DNA of 64,000 nt from NCBI RefSeq assembly GCF_000524195.1, contig NW_020170390.1:768660-832659 (forward strand). Reading direction: 5' to 3'. Source of the stretch: Echinococcus granulosus. Taxonomy: Eukaryota > Platyhelminthes > Cestoda > Cyclophyllidea > Taeniidae. Shown one piece after another: positions 1 through 13,600 of the stretch. Numbering within the stretch: position 1 is the first letter of the stretch; the number at the start of each line of letters is the position of its first letter. Below the pieces are notes generated by a model that worked only from the letters and a program-made list of their open reading frames with translations, did no database searches and was not told where the DNA came from. The translations under genes were made by a program, and so were the position numbers.

Positions 1-3000
1 CATAAAATCTCCATGACAAGCTGTATTAGTGACCAGAATTAACTTGAAACAAACTAGCTTTTAACTCAAATGGGACAAAGCCTCTATATTTATCATATCA
101 TTATTAGTCGTAAAAAGAAAATGGATGGTTAGATTAAAAGTAACTTGCTTTTTTATTTGGTGCTCAGTTTGGATAGCAGAAGGTTAGGCACAAGTAAAAT
201 TAGACCTTTTGAAATTTGTGGTTTGGATCACGAATGCATAACTACGCAAGATGATTTTCTACGCAAAAGAACCAGATTTCACCAGAATTTTATTTAATTA
301 CGGTTTCAAAATGGAGACACCAGAAATGCTGCATCGCATTTCTCAAATCTCCTCCATGTCTTGCAACGTCCTACTTCAAAATGTGCGCACATTATGTTCT
401 ACACCTTACAACTACACTCATATTTAAAAATGTCCTTCAAAGTTAGTTTTAATGATTTGGTGAGGATTGTTAAGATCACTGTTTAAGAGATTAACTTTGC
501 ATCTAATTTGGTTAACGTTTCCTGCTAAGGTTGCTGATATAGTTACGCATATTGCATGTAATTGCAATGAAGAGAATGATGAATATTATGATTAAAAGCA
601 GATAGTCAAATAGAAAATTCCTCTAAAATAGCTGTGCAAACGTTAATAGTGTAGCTTTTGAGGTATTGTAAGAAGGTGAGGCTGGAAAGGGGAATACATT
701 ATTTAGGAATAAGTGCGATTTGTCTTCATTTTCATGCCTAAAAGTATTTCTGGGTGGAAAAAATGGCGTCTCAGTTATTACGATAGAAGTTACAAAACCA
801 AAGTAAAATGTGGAAATTGCATGTTATTTCTTGTTTCAGAATTCCTCTTGGCAGGTATTTATCACGCATTTGCTTGACTAAATCTCTTGGATGCCAAGCG
901 GCCATGTTAAATCAACTTCCTTACCGAGAATGCGTCATCGATCCCTAAGACGCAACATATTCTTATCCCACCATAGAAATTTAAATGGTTGTGAAATTTA
1001 ACATCGCTACAATAAGTGATGTCTTTCTCCAACCAATCTCCTCAATCCAGGAGTCTGAAACAGCGAAAATATGACAGGTGCATTTGTCGCATTTACTGAA
1101 TCAAACTTGGGCTGAATATTATTTTACGATTAAAAAACTTGTGCTTGCTTATGGGCCTTTAAACAATGTGGAGCGGCATTTGCTTTTTTAGCCAACTATG
1201 CTTCCATAGTCGTGGTCGGCAAAATTATGTTTACTTATCGGATTAAGCAACTCCTACGCATTCCCTGCGCCTTTTCAATTAACAACAGTATTTGCCAAAT
1301 AATGGCTTCTGTAATTATCTTTAGATCTCTCCAAGCTCTAAACCGCTTAATCAGGCTTTCGTTTTTGAGGCCTAGAATAGCTAGCCGCATTGCTTATGAC
1401 AAATCATGCATCAAGATTGATTACAGTGCATAATTTTCAAATAAATGCCGAAATTAGCTATGCTTCACTATCTTGTTGGATTAAGGGTATCAATGTCACT
1501 CATTCATATCTTGTCCCATCTCGGCGGAGTGAGTATCAAGAGGAAAGGATGTCTTAAGGTCTGCTTATTTGCAAACTCATGTCCAAACGGTGTGGAAATC
1601 AAGTTAAAATATTACTAACAACTAGCTTAAATAGCACATTTATCCTGAAGTTTTCTGCGATTTCAACCACATACGTAGCAGGCTTTCTTTACGTACTTCT
1701 TAATTGCTGGATTTTGAGCAAAGGTGAGGGGTTATTATCATACAATGTCTCATCCCTTAGGAATGGCTGATTTAGGAGTCTTATTGTATGATAAACTCTT
1801 AATAAACACTTTTTTGTGAGGCCTAAAATAAGTCAGCATCTTTATTACGCATGTTTCCCACAATTCTACAAGAAAAATGGGAGGCGAGAAGAGTTTATTT
1901 TTAACATGTCGGGAATGTGAAAGCAAACATAAAGCTCTTAAGGCAAAAGTTCATCGTATGACGAAAGAAAATAACACTGACTTGATGTCTACTTTGTGTA
2001 GGAAAACAATCCAAGGTAATAGGTAAAACACCTTCTAATGTAATACCAAAATAAATATATGCTTCTAGAAATCGTCGACAAAGTGTAGTTTGTGGAAGAG
2101 CAAATGACACAAATTCTTGTTTGTGATTTAACAAGAAAATGTATGCCTGCAATAGGCAAGGTGCATTTGAAACACTTTGAAAGATATCACTACCACTGAA
2201 GAAAAAGACCTCAGAAAGTCGAAAAAATTTGTTTCGGATTATTATACTATATTTCATCGGTTATCAAACACGAGTTTTGCGTAAAATGAGGCAATCATTG
2301 TTTCGTTAGTATTTATTTACGGTGAGAAGATATTGCAATATGGAATAAAATTTATGCCATAAAATAGAACGCAAATGAAGGCTTAATAAAACGAAAGGTG
2401 TAAGTATATGTAAGCATATATGTTACAAATATTTATTTTAGTGAGTTCTCTTCTCGCACAAATTCTTTTACCAATCGGATGCACTTCGTCAGCGTCCGCC
2501 CCACAGCGCCAACGAAACATCACTAGAGAAAATTTAGCCATAGAAGCTCCAACACGAGTGGCACGAGCTAGGTTTATGCTCGGCTACTAGTCAGCCCTCA
2601 ATTAGCTTGTCTAAAGCACTTCAAAATGCTTCCATAAGTCACGCAATTTTATTTAACACTTTAGTGAGTTCTTTTGTTGGCATTCTCGTAGTCCCTTCTT
2701 TGAATATTTGATTTTCCATTATTAATCAGGCTAACTACTAGAGTTCTGGTAAGTTGGATTAAAGTCGTGAGGAATTAACTAAGACCTTATTTCCAAAACA
2801 CATCTATCACATTTTTTAAAGATGTATCTATCAGTAATGCTAGAAATACAAGGAAACATCTATCAAAATCATTAGCATGTGCGTTTTGGAAACTCTTGGT
2901 TTTTTACTTTCCAAACTTCCGCAAATTCGCAGAAATCGAGGTGCATCTTTAGATAATCGCGGGTGTAACCTTCAAATAAAATCAGGGATTTCATGCATAA

Positions 3001-5479
3001 TATGTCAGAGAGAATAGTTGTAGGATAGTTACCAAACAACTAACACAAAGCAGTGCAGTGGTCGATTGAGAGTTGCACTTGAGGAACTTATGTAGTGGTT
3101 ACTGGAAAGAGTTTATTGCGCAGGGTTCTGACTAGCCTGATGACTGACTTCTTTGACATCTGGGAAAATTTCAAGACTTGCAAAACGATCAGAGACCGTT
3201 TGGTAGGCATACAATCCCCTTAGATACCAATGCTTACAAAATCTGTGCTTTATGGAAAATAGTGAACTACACAATGCCATCAAAGGAGTGGTATGCTAGT
3301 GGTACCGGTAAGTGCAAGTGAATTCGTAGTCTCCTAACTTATTACAAAGCATTAATCCGACCTCCAACTGATTTTCCATCAAGAGATTTAAACGGCATCC
3401 ATAAAGTCTTTAAAATACCTATTCTATTTTTAACAGTGAAAGCATTATACTTGTTCGCAAAAAGCGGTCCTGCAACATGAGAAAAGTTGGCGTGGAGTTT
3501 ATAAACGAACAATTAATTGGGATACCTAAAGTAGACATTTATTTAATGTAAATTTAGGACCAATACAAGCCACATACTTGTGCTGCAATGGATTGCTTTT
3601 AAAGGATTTTTCCATTTTTTTTAAATTGTAATAAAGAATTCGCTGCAAAAACATTGAAGGAAGAACTTCCAAATACAAAGGTATCCATATTCTACGGTGC
3701 TACTTTCTGGGGTGATATTAGACCGCTACTCCGTTTTGCATGCATTGCCTTCTTGAGGATGCCGAATGTTCTACTTAATAGCAACACGCGTAAGTCTCAA
3801 ATAACTAAAAATCTAATGCAAAATAGATTCCTTAATACGGATATTTCATACAAAATGAAGTGATACATCCTATCCCATGGTTTAAAACTGCAGTGTAAAT
3901 GATCTAACTTGGCCAAGAATAGGACCAACGATACCCACAAAATCAATGAGCTGTTGTACGCAGAAAATGAGAGCAATGCTTTTAAAAGTAGAGAAAAGCG
4001 CATTTCCTTGTCAAAAAGAGCTGACTTTGGAATATTACCATACAATCAATTAAAGTAACTAACTTCATTTTCACGTTAAATAATAGTTTGGGACTGCCAG
4101 GTAATTTATATAAACTTTGAATTAGGTGCTTTGAATATGTATTTGAGATTTTCGGTGATGACTACTTCCTCCATGACATATTTTTGGAAGTTTTTATTCA
4201 ATATCTACCTGGACCAAGCTCGCTTTGTGAAGAACAGTCACCATCTAGCTTGCAGATGAGACTGAACGAGATTTGCAGTTTTTTATCTCATAAAGTGGTG
4301 CACTTACTTTATTGCCACAAAACATTAGCTTATAAGTGCCGATCACGTGTACTTTAGTCTTCTAAATGCATAACCATGTTATTTGTTCACAAGATTTCCC
4401 ATACTAAAGGGGATGGGGACTGAGCATTAGCATACTAGCCGTATTTTGGCACTCTTCATCAGGATATCAGGCGCTTGGCTGAACTCCGTTTGAACAACAA
4501 TGAATTCCGCGAAATTATCCCTAATCATGTGCCACTCTGGATTATTTACTCAATTCCGGTTTTTATACGGATCATAATTAGAGATTAGGAGAATTTTTGT
4601 GTAGTTTTAAAGTGAAGTAATCATACTGAACTCATAACGGAAGTACACTACTAGGAACAAACATGTGAGGAACACAGACGTCAGATATAACCACTAAAAA
4701 TTAGTACTTTTCAGCGTTTTCTGTAAAGGGGAATTTGTTGAGCTTATTGGTGTCATCAGGACACGCACTGCAGTTATTCACTTGAAATCTCTTTGGAAAG
4801 CATTAAACTCTTTTGCGAAACCACTATACTTGAAAATGTACTTATATGCATAAAAAGAATTAAATTGCCATACGTTACCGTACGGAATGGGTTTGCAAAA
4901 ACATGTGTCCAAAATATACGCGGCTAACGAACAAAGTGCTACGACCAAACAATGGCATAAAGGATTTTATTTCGACTACAGAGAGGCTTGGTGATGACTA
5001 CTTTAGATAAGTTACAACAAAATGTAGACGGTGAAAACCTAATAATAAGGGGAATAATAGTAACACAGCATAAAATTCTTTATTAGCAAATGAGATATGG
5101 AATGTAGGTAGCCTAGCGACGTGGATGAAAGGCTAACTTGGCAAAACAGGAACCACATCATATAAAATATTTTAATTATTTTCTGAGGAGGAAATGTGGG
5201 AGTAAAACAAAAATTACTAGAATTACGGATTGATCTTTACTTCGTCAGACTACGACCTAAAACTGAAAATATTGACTTTTATTTGTACATTCAGCCAGTG
5301 GTTCAACAAAGTCCAGATATCCCTCCAATTACCAACCGGTCAAGAGCCAGCCAATCAGAAAGTCAGATGTTGGAGTACCTAAGCAGGCCACCAAAAATCC
5401 CTTATTTACTCATTAAGTAATGTGTCTTTCAGGTAGTTTATGCTGGCTACCTTTCTCCTGCTGGTATAGTCCCTAAATA
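1..5479. other. AT-rich non-coding stretch upstream of GPCR
   Basis: No reading frame here is long, compositionally distinct or similar to a family I recognise. The longest open frame (minus strand, about 118 codons near 1901-2257) has low-complexity AT-driven composition and no motif. Probably intergenic DNA and the unknown 5' region of the GPCR gene. No RNA gene or tandem repeat was recognised by eye. Confidence 0.6.
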
Positions 5480-8400
5480 ATGCAGAATGAATATCCGTCA
5501 ACCACTCGATCACCGATAAATTTTAGTACGTACGAGGTCTGTTCCGACGATTTGTATCCCACTTTAGCTGCTTTCAGTTCTGCATATCACCAGATTCATG
5601 TCTTCTTGTCCTTGATTCTATGCATTTGCGGAATCTGCCTCAACGCCTTAAATGTGGTTGTGCTATGTCAGAAGCACATGCGCAGCTCGAACAGCTTGCT
5701 TCTTTCGAGCCTGGCTATATCTGACGGCATGGTGATGGTTATTTACATAATCTACGATCTAGGATTTCGACTGGTGGCTCGATTGGAGAATGGCATGACT
5801 AAGGAATATGCTCACCTTCTACTGGTATGCATCGTAGGACAAAACTTGTTTCACACATTTTCTACATGGATAATCGTCGTACTTGCCGCATATCGCCTTC
5901 TCTACATACACGCAGGGCCTCAGGCAAGAGTTGTGTGCGCTCCTCTGCGTGTTTGGCTCGCCATCGCCATGGTCGCATTCATATCCATGGTTCTTGCTAT
6001 TCCTCTTGTCTTTGCTCATGAGGTGACTCATTACCGAAAGCCAAACTGTGAAGATTTAAAGCTATACGAAGTGGATTATGTGGATAACACTGTCCTTCAG
6101 ACAATTCTCTTTTACAATTCTGCTCTCCTGGTTAAAGCTATTCCAATTCTCCTTATGTGGATTTTGAGCATCATACTGATAAAGAAGATCCGTAAAACCC
6201 AAACGGTCCGACGGAGACTTTTGCCACTAGAAACTTTGCGATCGTCAACCACGCTGTCTGAACCCACTACAGGCTGTACTGTCGAGGATCATAAAATTCA
6301 GAAGCTTCGGTGGTTCTTCTTTAAGTCCTGTGGTCGTTTTGATAGCTATCGACAATCTACTCAGCCTACGAAAATGCTTCTAGCAGTAGCGCTAATGTAT
6401 ATACTTACCTATCTACCCCAGGTACGACAAAACTCCATAAGTTTCAAACCTCTTAAAGCATGTTTTATTACTAAATTCTTTTCAGGAATGCGTAAAATGA
6501 CGTACTTTGATTGAGGTTCAAATTGATAAAAAAGACTCCGTCTAAAGCGCTGTTAATCATTCAAATTCTCAAGCACTTTGCCACAATTTCTTAAATGGCC
6601 AAGTTTTATAGATGATCAAATTACATTTTTTATCTGATTCTTAAGTGATGAAATATGGTTTCCTAGATTGTTGATTTATGATCAGATGTTTAGAAAAATC
6701 GTCATTCAAATACAAAGCCTGATTCAAGTTTATGGCAATTGGTCTGGATTTTTGAACACTAATAAGCATAAATAAATATTTACCTATACATTTCTACCGT
6801 ACAGTTTGTGTGAGTATTAAAAAATCCTCATTATCTACAGAAATTAATGATATAATCAAAACTTTTCATTTATGTAGTGTTATTGCTATTTTACGACCCA
6901 ACGCTTCAAACTTTGCTCCCAAATCGGTAAAGCCATCTTTAATTTTCGTTATAACGGGGTTTAGATATATTTCTAGTGGTAATCTAATTCGCTTTTTATT
7001 TTAAAGCACTCAGACAAAGGAAAGCTTTTCCGGGTCTGTGCTTTTTGCTTTTCGTCTCTAAAGTGTATTCTTCACCACTCTGCAATATTTAGTTGACTAG
7101 AGAACAGACATTGACAATAAAAGACTGGCATCACAACTAAAATCCCATATTCTAATTAAGAGTATCAGCACTTCTAGCATTAAATCGGCAAATATTTTAG
7201 GCCCTTAGTGCTAGTTATGACTACATGCATTACTGAGTTATGCTTTTGCGTTTGAGCATCAAAGTAAAGCGACAGCTCTTTTGTAAGCTCCTCGGTCATA
7301 ACATGCGCCTGCTATTCAATAACGGATCCAAGTCACCACGAGGCGCGTGTGCATTTTCTCTAACAACGGACTGTACAAACCAGCGGAAAGATATTTTTCA
7401 CCTGACCATCGTACAATCCTTAACCAATAATGAAAAATCAAAAGGATCTTAAAATTTGCTTAATTAAATGCCATTCCAGTCACAAATTATAAGGCGAATT
7501 GGAAGTAAAAATTAGCTGAATCCAACTGAGCAAAGTCAATGACTAGCTATTCAGCAGGGAACAAAGTATAATCCCAATGCTACGATAATATTTTATTTAT
7601 AGAAGTGCTCCAACTAGTTCAGTTGAAACGATGGGGGCAGATGTTTTAGTGCCTCATAAATTATTAAAATCCATTCCAGTTTAAGTGCACCGACTGAACC
7701 TCTGAAGAGGGTTTCTGTTAATGGTTTGCTTCCCCCAGAAGTAAAAACGTGTAAGCATGATATCGATGGTCTCATCTTATTCTAAATCTTATTATAATAA
7801 GTACGTTACTGCTGTGTTGAGGAATAAATTTAAGAAGCGTGAAATATCTAAGAAAATATGAATGCAGCAGAGTGTGGTCAAAAGCTTTATGCATTACTAT
7901 AGCAAGCAGAATTTGCCTTTATACGAAACGTGAATTTCCCTCTGATGTACCTTAAAAATGATTAATATCTAGCCCAAACTTTGAATGATTCTCGAAATTC
8001 ATTTCAGCAGGGTGAAGCCTTATTGACAAGTCACCGCAAATCAACGTCCACACTTTGGTGAGGAAAGCTTATGTATGGACTAAATAATAACAGTTGTATG
8101 GATTTGATTAACGGCTCTGATCGCAACATTGAACCAGATTTGTACATTCAAACCTTATTTTTATTCTAACATATACATCACTTCGGTCTAGCAATTATAC
8201 AGCTAAAGTTTTGTAGGAAGTGCTTTAATTTAAACAGCACCTCTAAATATTAAAGTCAATGCTATTCGGGTGCTTGAGAGTTTTTCCACGTGTGTATCAA
8301 TTCCGCAAAACCCGTATTTCTACAGCTTGTTTTGGGAATTATACTTTATTAGAAATGAGTAAATAGTGCAGGAACTCTGGATGTATACCACCATCAGACT

Positions 8401-10676
8401 CCACTTATGCATTAATGTGAAGCCAAAGAGCGAGCGTGGATTGATAAAATAATGAGGTAATTTTCTCTGCTTCTGCAGGGACTTATATTCCAATGCCACG
8501 CAATGATTTAGGCATGTAAATCATGATGACTGTTTGTAGAATTTTTTAAGTTTGCATCATAATTGCTAATTACTAAGCTTTAATTGGTTTTAGTTGATTT
8601 TGATGCGAAAAGGTAGGATTTGAAAGGGAAATATGGGTCGTAAGTGGAATGTAAAGGGTAGTATTGCTTTCCCCACGAATTCTCACTACGATCGGGCATG
8701 CGTCGAAACTCTACTTTACGTGATTGCTTTTCCACTCTAAATAATGTATTTCCTTTGAACTGAATAGCCAACTATTAGAATAGCAAATTTAATCCCATTT
8801 TCTAGTATTGACTGCCAAAATAAATGGTGCAATTATAGGATTTCAAGCAGAGACTAGTGCCTAAATGAAAACAACATCTCTTTGAAGTCGAAAGCGGAAA
8901 ACAAAAAAAAGCCACTTCGGTTTAGCGTCCTTCAAGGATTTTTCCTCATTAAACCGGAAATTCCTGCTAATTTTGAGCAATAGTCTGCTCAGTTATTTAA
9001 TTTTAAAGCATATTTAAATGCACTTTAATTACATTGAAACTAAGCCTTTGAGTTACTAGTGGTAAAGCATTTACAATCTGCCCGATTAAATTTCACCAGT
9101 CCATCGGTCATTGATGTCGTCAACTTCTTACTATACGATATTAAATATACAAAATCTTGCCTGGTTTTTCAGGTATTTTATATTTCTTACTAAGAGCCTT
9201 AATTTAACAAAATTTTTTTCTTTCAAAAAAGTAATTTTGATTTTACATTGTCACGGTTTTTTTATGTGGCTAAAATCACTCCTCTGACCATTCTATCAGA
9301 AACATGTGCTGTAGAAATGCAAACCGAGGAGAGCCACATTCATATACACTGTGAAAAATAGAAAAACATGACAGTAGAGACCTTGATATCAGGGATTTAA
9401 TTCATAGTGTTTGCTGTTCAACACTTGAAAGATATTTATCTGTATTATGCAATAAGGAACTACAACGAAAGTTCTTGGTGCTGCTTATTTAAAACGCGAA
9501 ATATAAATGAACAAAGTAGTATTGTAAATAATCCCAGTTTTTTTGTCAACATAAAGCTTTGAACAAAAACAATTGGTTTCTTAACAAAAAAGTTCAAAAT
9601 GTGCAAATGCTTGTGAAAAGCGTTATAGCGAAATTGTGTTAAAGAATCATTAATTACATTGCAGCTCTCACCACGAATATGATAAGTGCTATTTTCGGAT
9701 ATTCTTGTTCAAGTATAAGGCAATGTAACACTCGCGTGATCTCGCCCATGTAGCATGAATTTAAAGCCTTGAAGGTAACCGGAAATTTCTAATGTTTCGG
9801 CTAGAATAAAACTCCCTGAATCATCTTTTGTTTAGTAGTCAAACTTTGTGGCTGTAGCTTTCAACCATTCATTTTACTTTTTGAATCGGGTGTAACTTTC
9901 TTATACCCACAGCACAGTTTTACACGCATATATTAATCACTACTGACTTTATGGAAGACAATTATTGGCACACCGAACTAGTCGCCTCCTTAACATACTG
10001 AAGCAGGGTCCGATTAAGGTGCCAGTTTTTAATGGAACATAAACCATGGTATTGGCAGTAAAACAGTAACATCATATTTTTTAGTGTGCATCGCTATCGC
10101 TGGGGTGTCCTTATTGTAAGAGGGACCAGTGTTTTGGCAAAAACCAAACACGCCTCACGGTAGACTACAAACAACAATGAGCGAGTATAAAATCTACCCA
10201 TTAGTTTTCCCCAATTTTTAGCATTGATACATAGACCAAAATCTAGTCCTTATAATTTTGAAATATTACAAAATGGAAGCGGCTTTCTAAGTAATCATTG
10301 AAGAAATATGTTATAATCACCTCATTAAAATGGGAAGAATTCGTACCCCGAGAGCTATTAATAGTGGCTAAAGATCTTAGTTCGATGACATCAATGAAGA
10401 ATCTTTTACGCAAATAACGAAGATTTGGTAATTGGAGAGAATATAGAAGTTGCAGGTCTCCCTTGTACTTTTCAGTCTGTAATGCTGATCCTCAACCGCT
10501 ACATGGGCCGGTGCTTTCAAGTGCAGGTATACGAGCGACTGGGTGATATGATGGACCTTATGACCCTGAGCAACAACGGCATAACTTTTGTCATCTATTG
10601 CGCCATGTCCACGCAATTTCGACACACATTCATGACTCTCCTCGCCTCTGGCAGAAGAATGCTGAGCCATGTCTAA
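5480..10676 (+). CDS. Rhodopsin-family peptide GPCR, FMRFamide-receptor-like (2 exons)
   Basis: Exons 5480-6421 and 10476-10676 join in phase 0 (CAG|gtacga ... ttttcag|TCT) to give about 380 residues. The product is a seven-helix plasma-membrane receptor. An N-glycosylation site lies at N14. TM1 (about 40-62) carries GICLN; TM2 carries the LAISD motif with the conserved Asp. TM3 starts near a Cys and ends in AAYRLLY, so the usual D/ERY is Tyr-Arg-Leu. A second Cys lies in loop 2 (PNCED). Loop 3 is about 60 residues and basic. Exon 2 encodes TM7, where NPxxY reads TFVIY, followed by YCAMSTQFRHTF, which resembles the NFIIYC end of insect FMRFamide receptors. Loss of the Pro is therefore family-like, while Thr at the Asn position is unusual. 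The C-tail is short. The ligand is unknown; a neuropeptide is inferred from family resemblance. The start is the first ATG before the glycosylated N-terminus; an upstream non-coding exon is possible. Confidence 0.85.
6422..10475 (+). other. 4,054-base intron of the GPCR gene
   Basis: AT-rich sequence between GT at 6422 and AG at 10475. The split falls between TM6 and TM7. No nested gene was recognised on either strand. Confidence 0.75.
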
Positions 10677-13600
10677 TCGTCCTCTCCCCACAACCTGTTC
10701 CGACATTCCTCCTCATGTTAAGTCCTTCGCTTTCGAGAAATATATATTTACAGTATTTTGCTACAAATACGTGTGTTTTGAAATCATTGACACTTCAGTG
10801 GTTCCTGCCTTCAGTTGTTTTGATTAGTAAGAAGAAAATGTTGCACATCTTCAAAATCAGGTAAGTAATTACGGAAAAATGAGCTACCGCAGAAAAACTG
10901 TTGGTCGAGTAGCATTTTTTTCACATGAAACTCCCCTTAAAAAGGATGGCATGTCTTGAATTAGGGCCGGTTCCACATATTTATCAGATCACCATCACGC
11001 GACGGCTGATGCAAATAAAAGTCGTGCTAAGGTCTTTTCCCCATAAACGCTTACACAGTCCATTGCGAAAAATTCCCATTTTGCTTAACAAATTGAATAA
11101 ATGACGAATTAATATGTGTAATAAAGTAATTTAACACTATTCTTTCAATTTCTGACAAAATTGTATTCGTCAAACAGAAGTAGGAGCTATCTTTTGACCC
11201 TTTAACGGTAATTTTATAAATGACCCTGCTCAAAGGCAATGATAAGATAGGATAGAATTTTGTTAAGTGGACCTTTACCTCAAAAGTTTACAGAGCGGCT
11301 AAAACTCTGTCCATGTCTTGTAGAGGCGATAGTTGTTAAGTGTTTAATCCAGATAAGGCCTTAGTAACGTATGGTTTCGCAATTTAGTATCAAGTAAACT
11401 GCACATATTGCACCTTCAAATTAATGAGCATAATTGGTTGTTGAGGTCTTCTTAAGGCTCCAAGACGTCGCTAAATAATGTTACCAGCTGGGAATAAATA
11501 TTTTTTAAAAATAACACATTTTGAATTATAGATCGAAAAGCCAAAAAATCTTTTAGCCCAAGCCCGACTGCTTCATATTGTACGATTATGACTTGGATAA
11601 CAAGTTTTGGGAATTGGATACACTTAATATCAGCTTATTTGCCACTAATCCAGCTAATTTCTTCAGTTTTTATTATCACAAATAAACACCTTAGTGTTGT
11701 TATGAACTGCTGCAAATATTCCTATAAAAGAAGAGTTGAAGTTTGTATTAGCAAAATTGTTTATTCCAAACTTGTCTAACTTAACTCCACTACACCTTTG
11801 CAAGCATTGTTTAAATTAAATGCAAACTTGAAGTCCGTTTATGGGAAAAATATTTAGGTAGTCTATGGGAAACTACTTCATTGGATTTACCATTAAAAAG
11901 AGAGACATTTATCAAAGAAATGTCAGCCTTATCGCTGCTCCATGCAAAGCAATTACGGAGCTTTCGACTGTTAAGCACAACAATTAGCACACCAACTTCG
12001 AAGCGTCTTGTTAACTTGTGATCCTTATAAGTTGTTTTGCATCTATTTAGATGAGCTGTAAAAACGGCACAAATGACTTAGCCACTGCTCTTTTTCGAGA
12101 CTAAATGGAAGGAAGAAAAATTTACTGTAAGACTGCGGTTTTTATTGCAGAGATGATCTACTCCACTTTCCGCACGCCTTTCACGATATCGTCAAGTTTT
12201 CCCCTCATTAATGTGTTGACATGTGAATCCGTACCGGTAAAGTAGTTTAAAAAGATCTCTTAGACATATTCACCACATTAAATTTAAAACGTGTTCAGAA
12301 GGGGCCTACTCAGAGCTCAGCCGATCACTTCAAATGCTTTCTTAAACGCATTTGTATATTCTTAATAATACCGTCATTTGATGGGACTTAGTCATTAAGC
12401 CTTTGGGAGTACGTTAACTTTAACAATCTTAAAGTCATTACAGATTATTGAGGGCAAATCTTGCAATCACTAGGCTAAGACTCAAATGCTTCACGCAAAT
12501 CCCATCGACACTTTTAAAATGCATAAGTCTTTAGTATTTTATGCACGAAATGCGCATGAATCGCGACTTCTAACCATCCAAGTGGTACACAATGCAACTA
12601 GTCCATTTTTCGTAGTCCGTTTCCGAAAAACTGATAAATTTGAATCAACTGCGCTATAGACGTTTGACGTTTACAGCATTTTTTCTTAGAAACTTGATTA
12701 GTTTATGGTAAATTTGTCAAAGAATAAAACAGTTAACTTACAAAATGCCAGGCAATTTAAGGTTCTCTTTTGGAATATGTATAATTACTTAAATTCATCT
12801 TGATCTACGGTCATAATAGGTTGTATTCCCTTAGATTCCTGTACTTTGGTAAAGTGGCGTGCACATCGACACAGATCTCATTGCAGGAGAGGCCGTTTAA
12901 TCAATGTATTTTATTAGGCTGTACCCATTCCTGCATAAAGCGAGCTTACAAACGTTACCAACCAACCAATTTCCACTGAATTTGAAGTCTTTCTTATACA
13001 AATTAGGTCAATAAAAATAATATCAAAACCAATTATTCCGACTACTCAGCCCTTTTTCCTGAAGTCAAAAATTTTGATCTATTTGATAGGTAACTCGTCA
13101 AGACCACAGAGGTACGAGCGTTTCATGTATCACCCTAGTTTTAATCCATCAACTTGACAAACGATTTCTTTTTTATGCAATAGGAAGTCTCCACTTTAAG
13201 AAAAAATATTTTCGTCGCAGTAACAAATATTTTCAAAAGTTAATTTACATCAGATTACTGCCCAACTGCCTTCAGAGTTTGTGATGTCATTCTACTTAAC
13301 GGCAGCATTTGTTAAGGCAAATTCCAGATACATCAAAATAATCTAACATATTAGACATTTATTAAAAGACGCGGAACAAAAATATGTTACCGTACCTCTT
13401 AGGCATGATTATAGTTTTGGGCCTTGGTAATCCACTTTCCAGCTAAACAGCATTTTTTCCCAATTTTAAGTGTCTTCAGCACATTCAGAAATTTAACTTC
13501 TACTTTTCTGCCTTTTGCGACTATTTTATTCAACTAAATGTGTAGTCAAAGGAGAAAAGTAGCACCGAAACTTCAAGTCGGGACTGATCGAACTGAGGGA

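Noticed and set aside
1901..2257. 118-codon minus-strand open frame
   Set aside because: Low-complexity composition in AT-rich DNA, no splice context, no domain.
5819..6031. Open frames overlapping GPCR exon 1 in other frames and on the opposite strand
   Set aside because: Shadows of the GPCR coding sequence, which has clear helix and motif pattern in its own frame.
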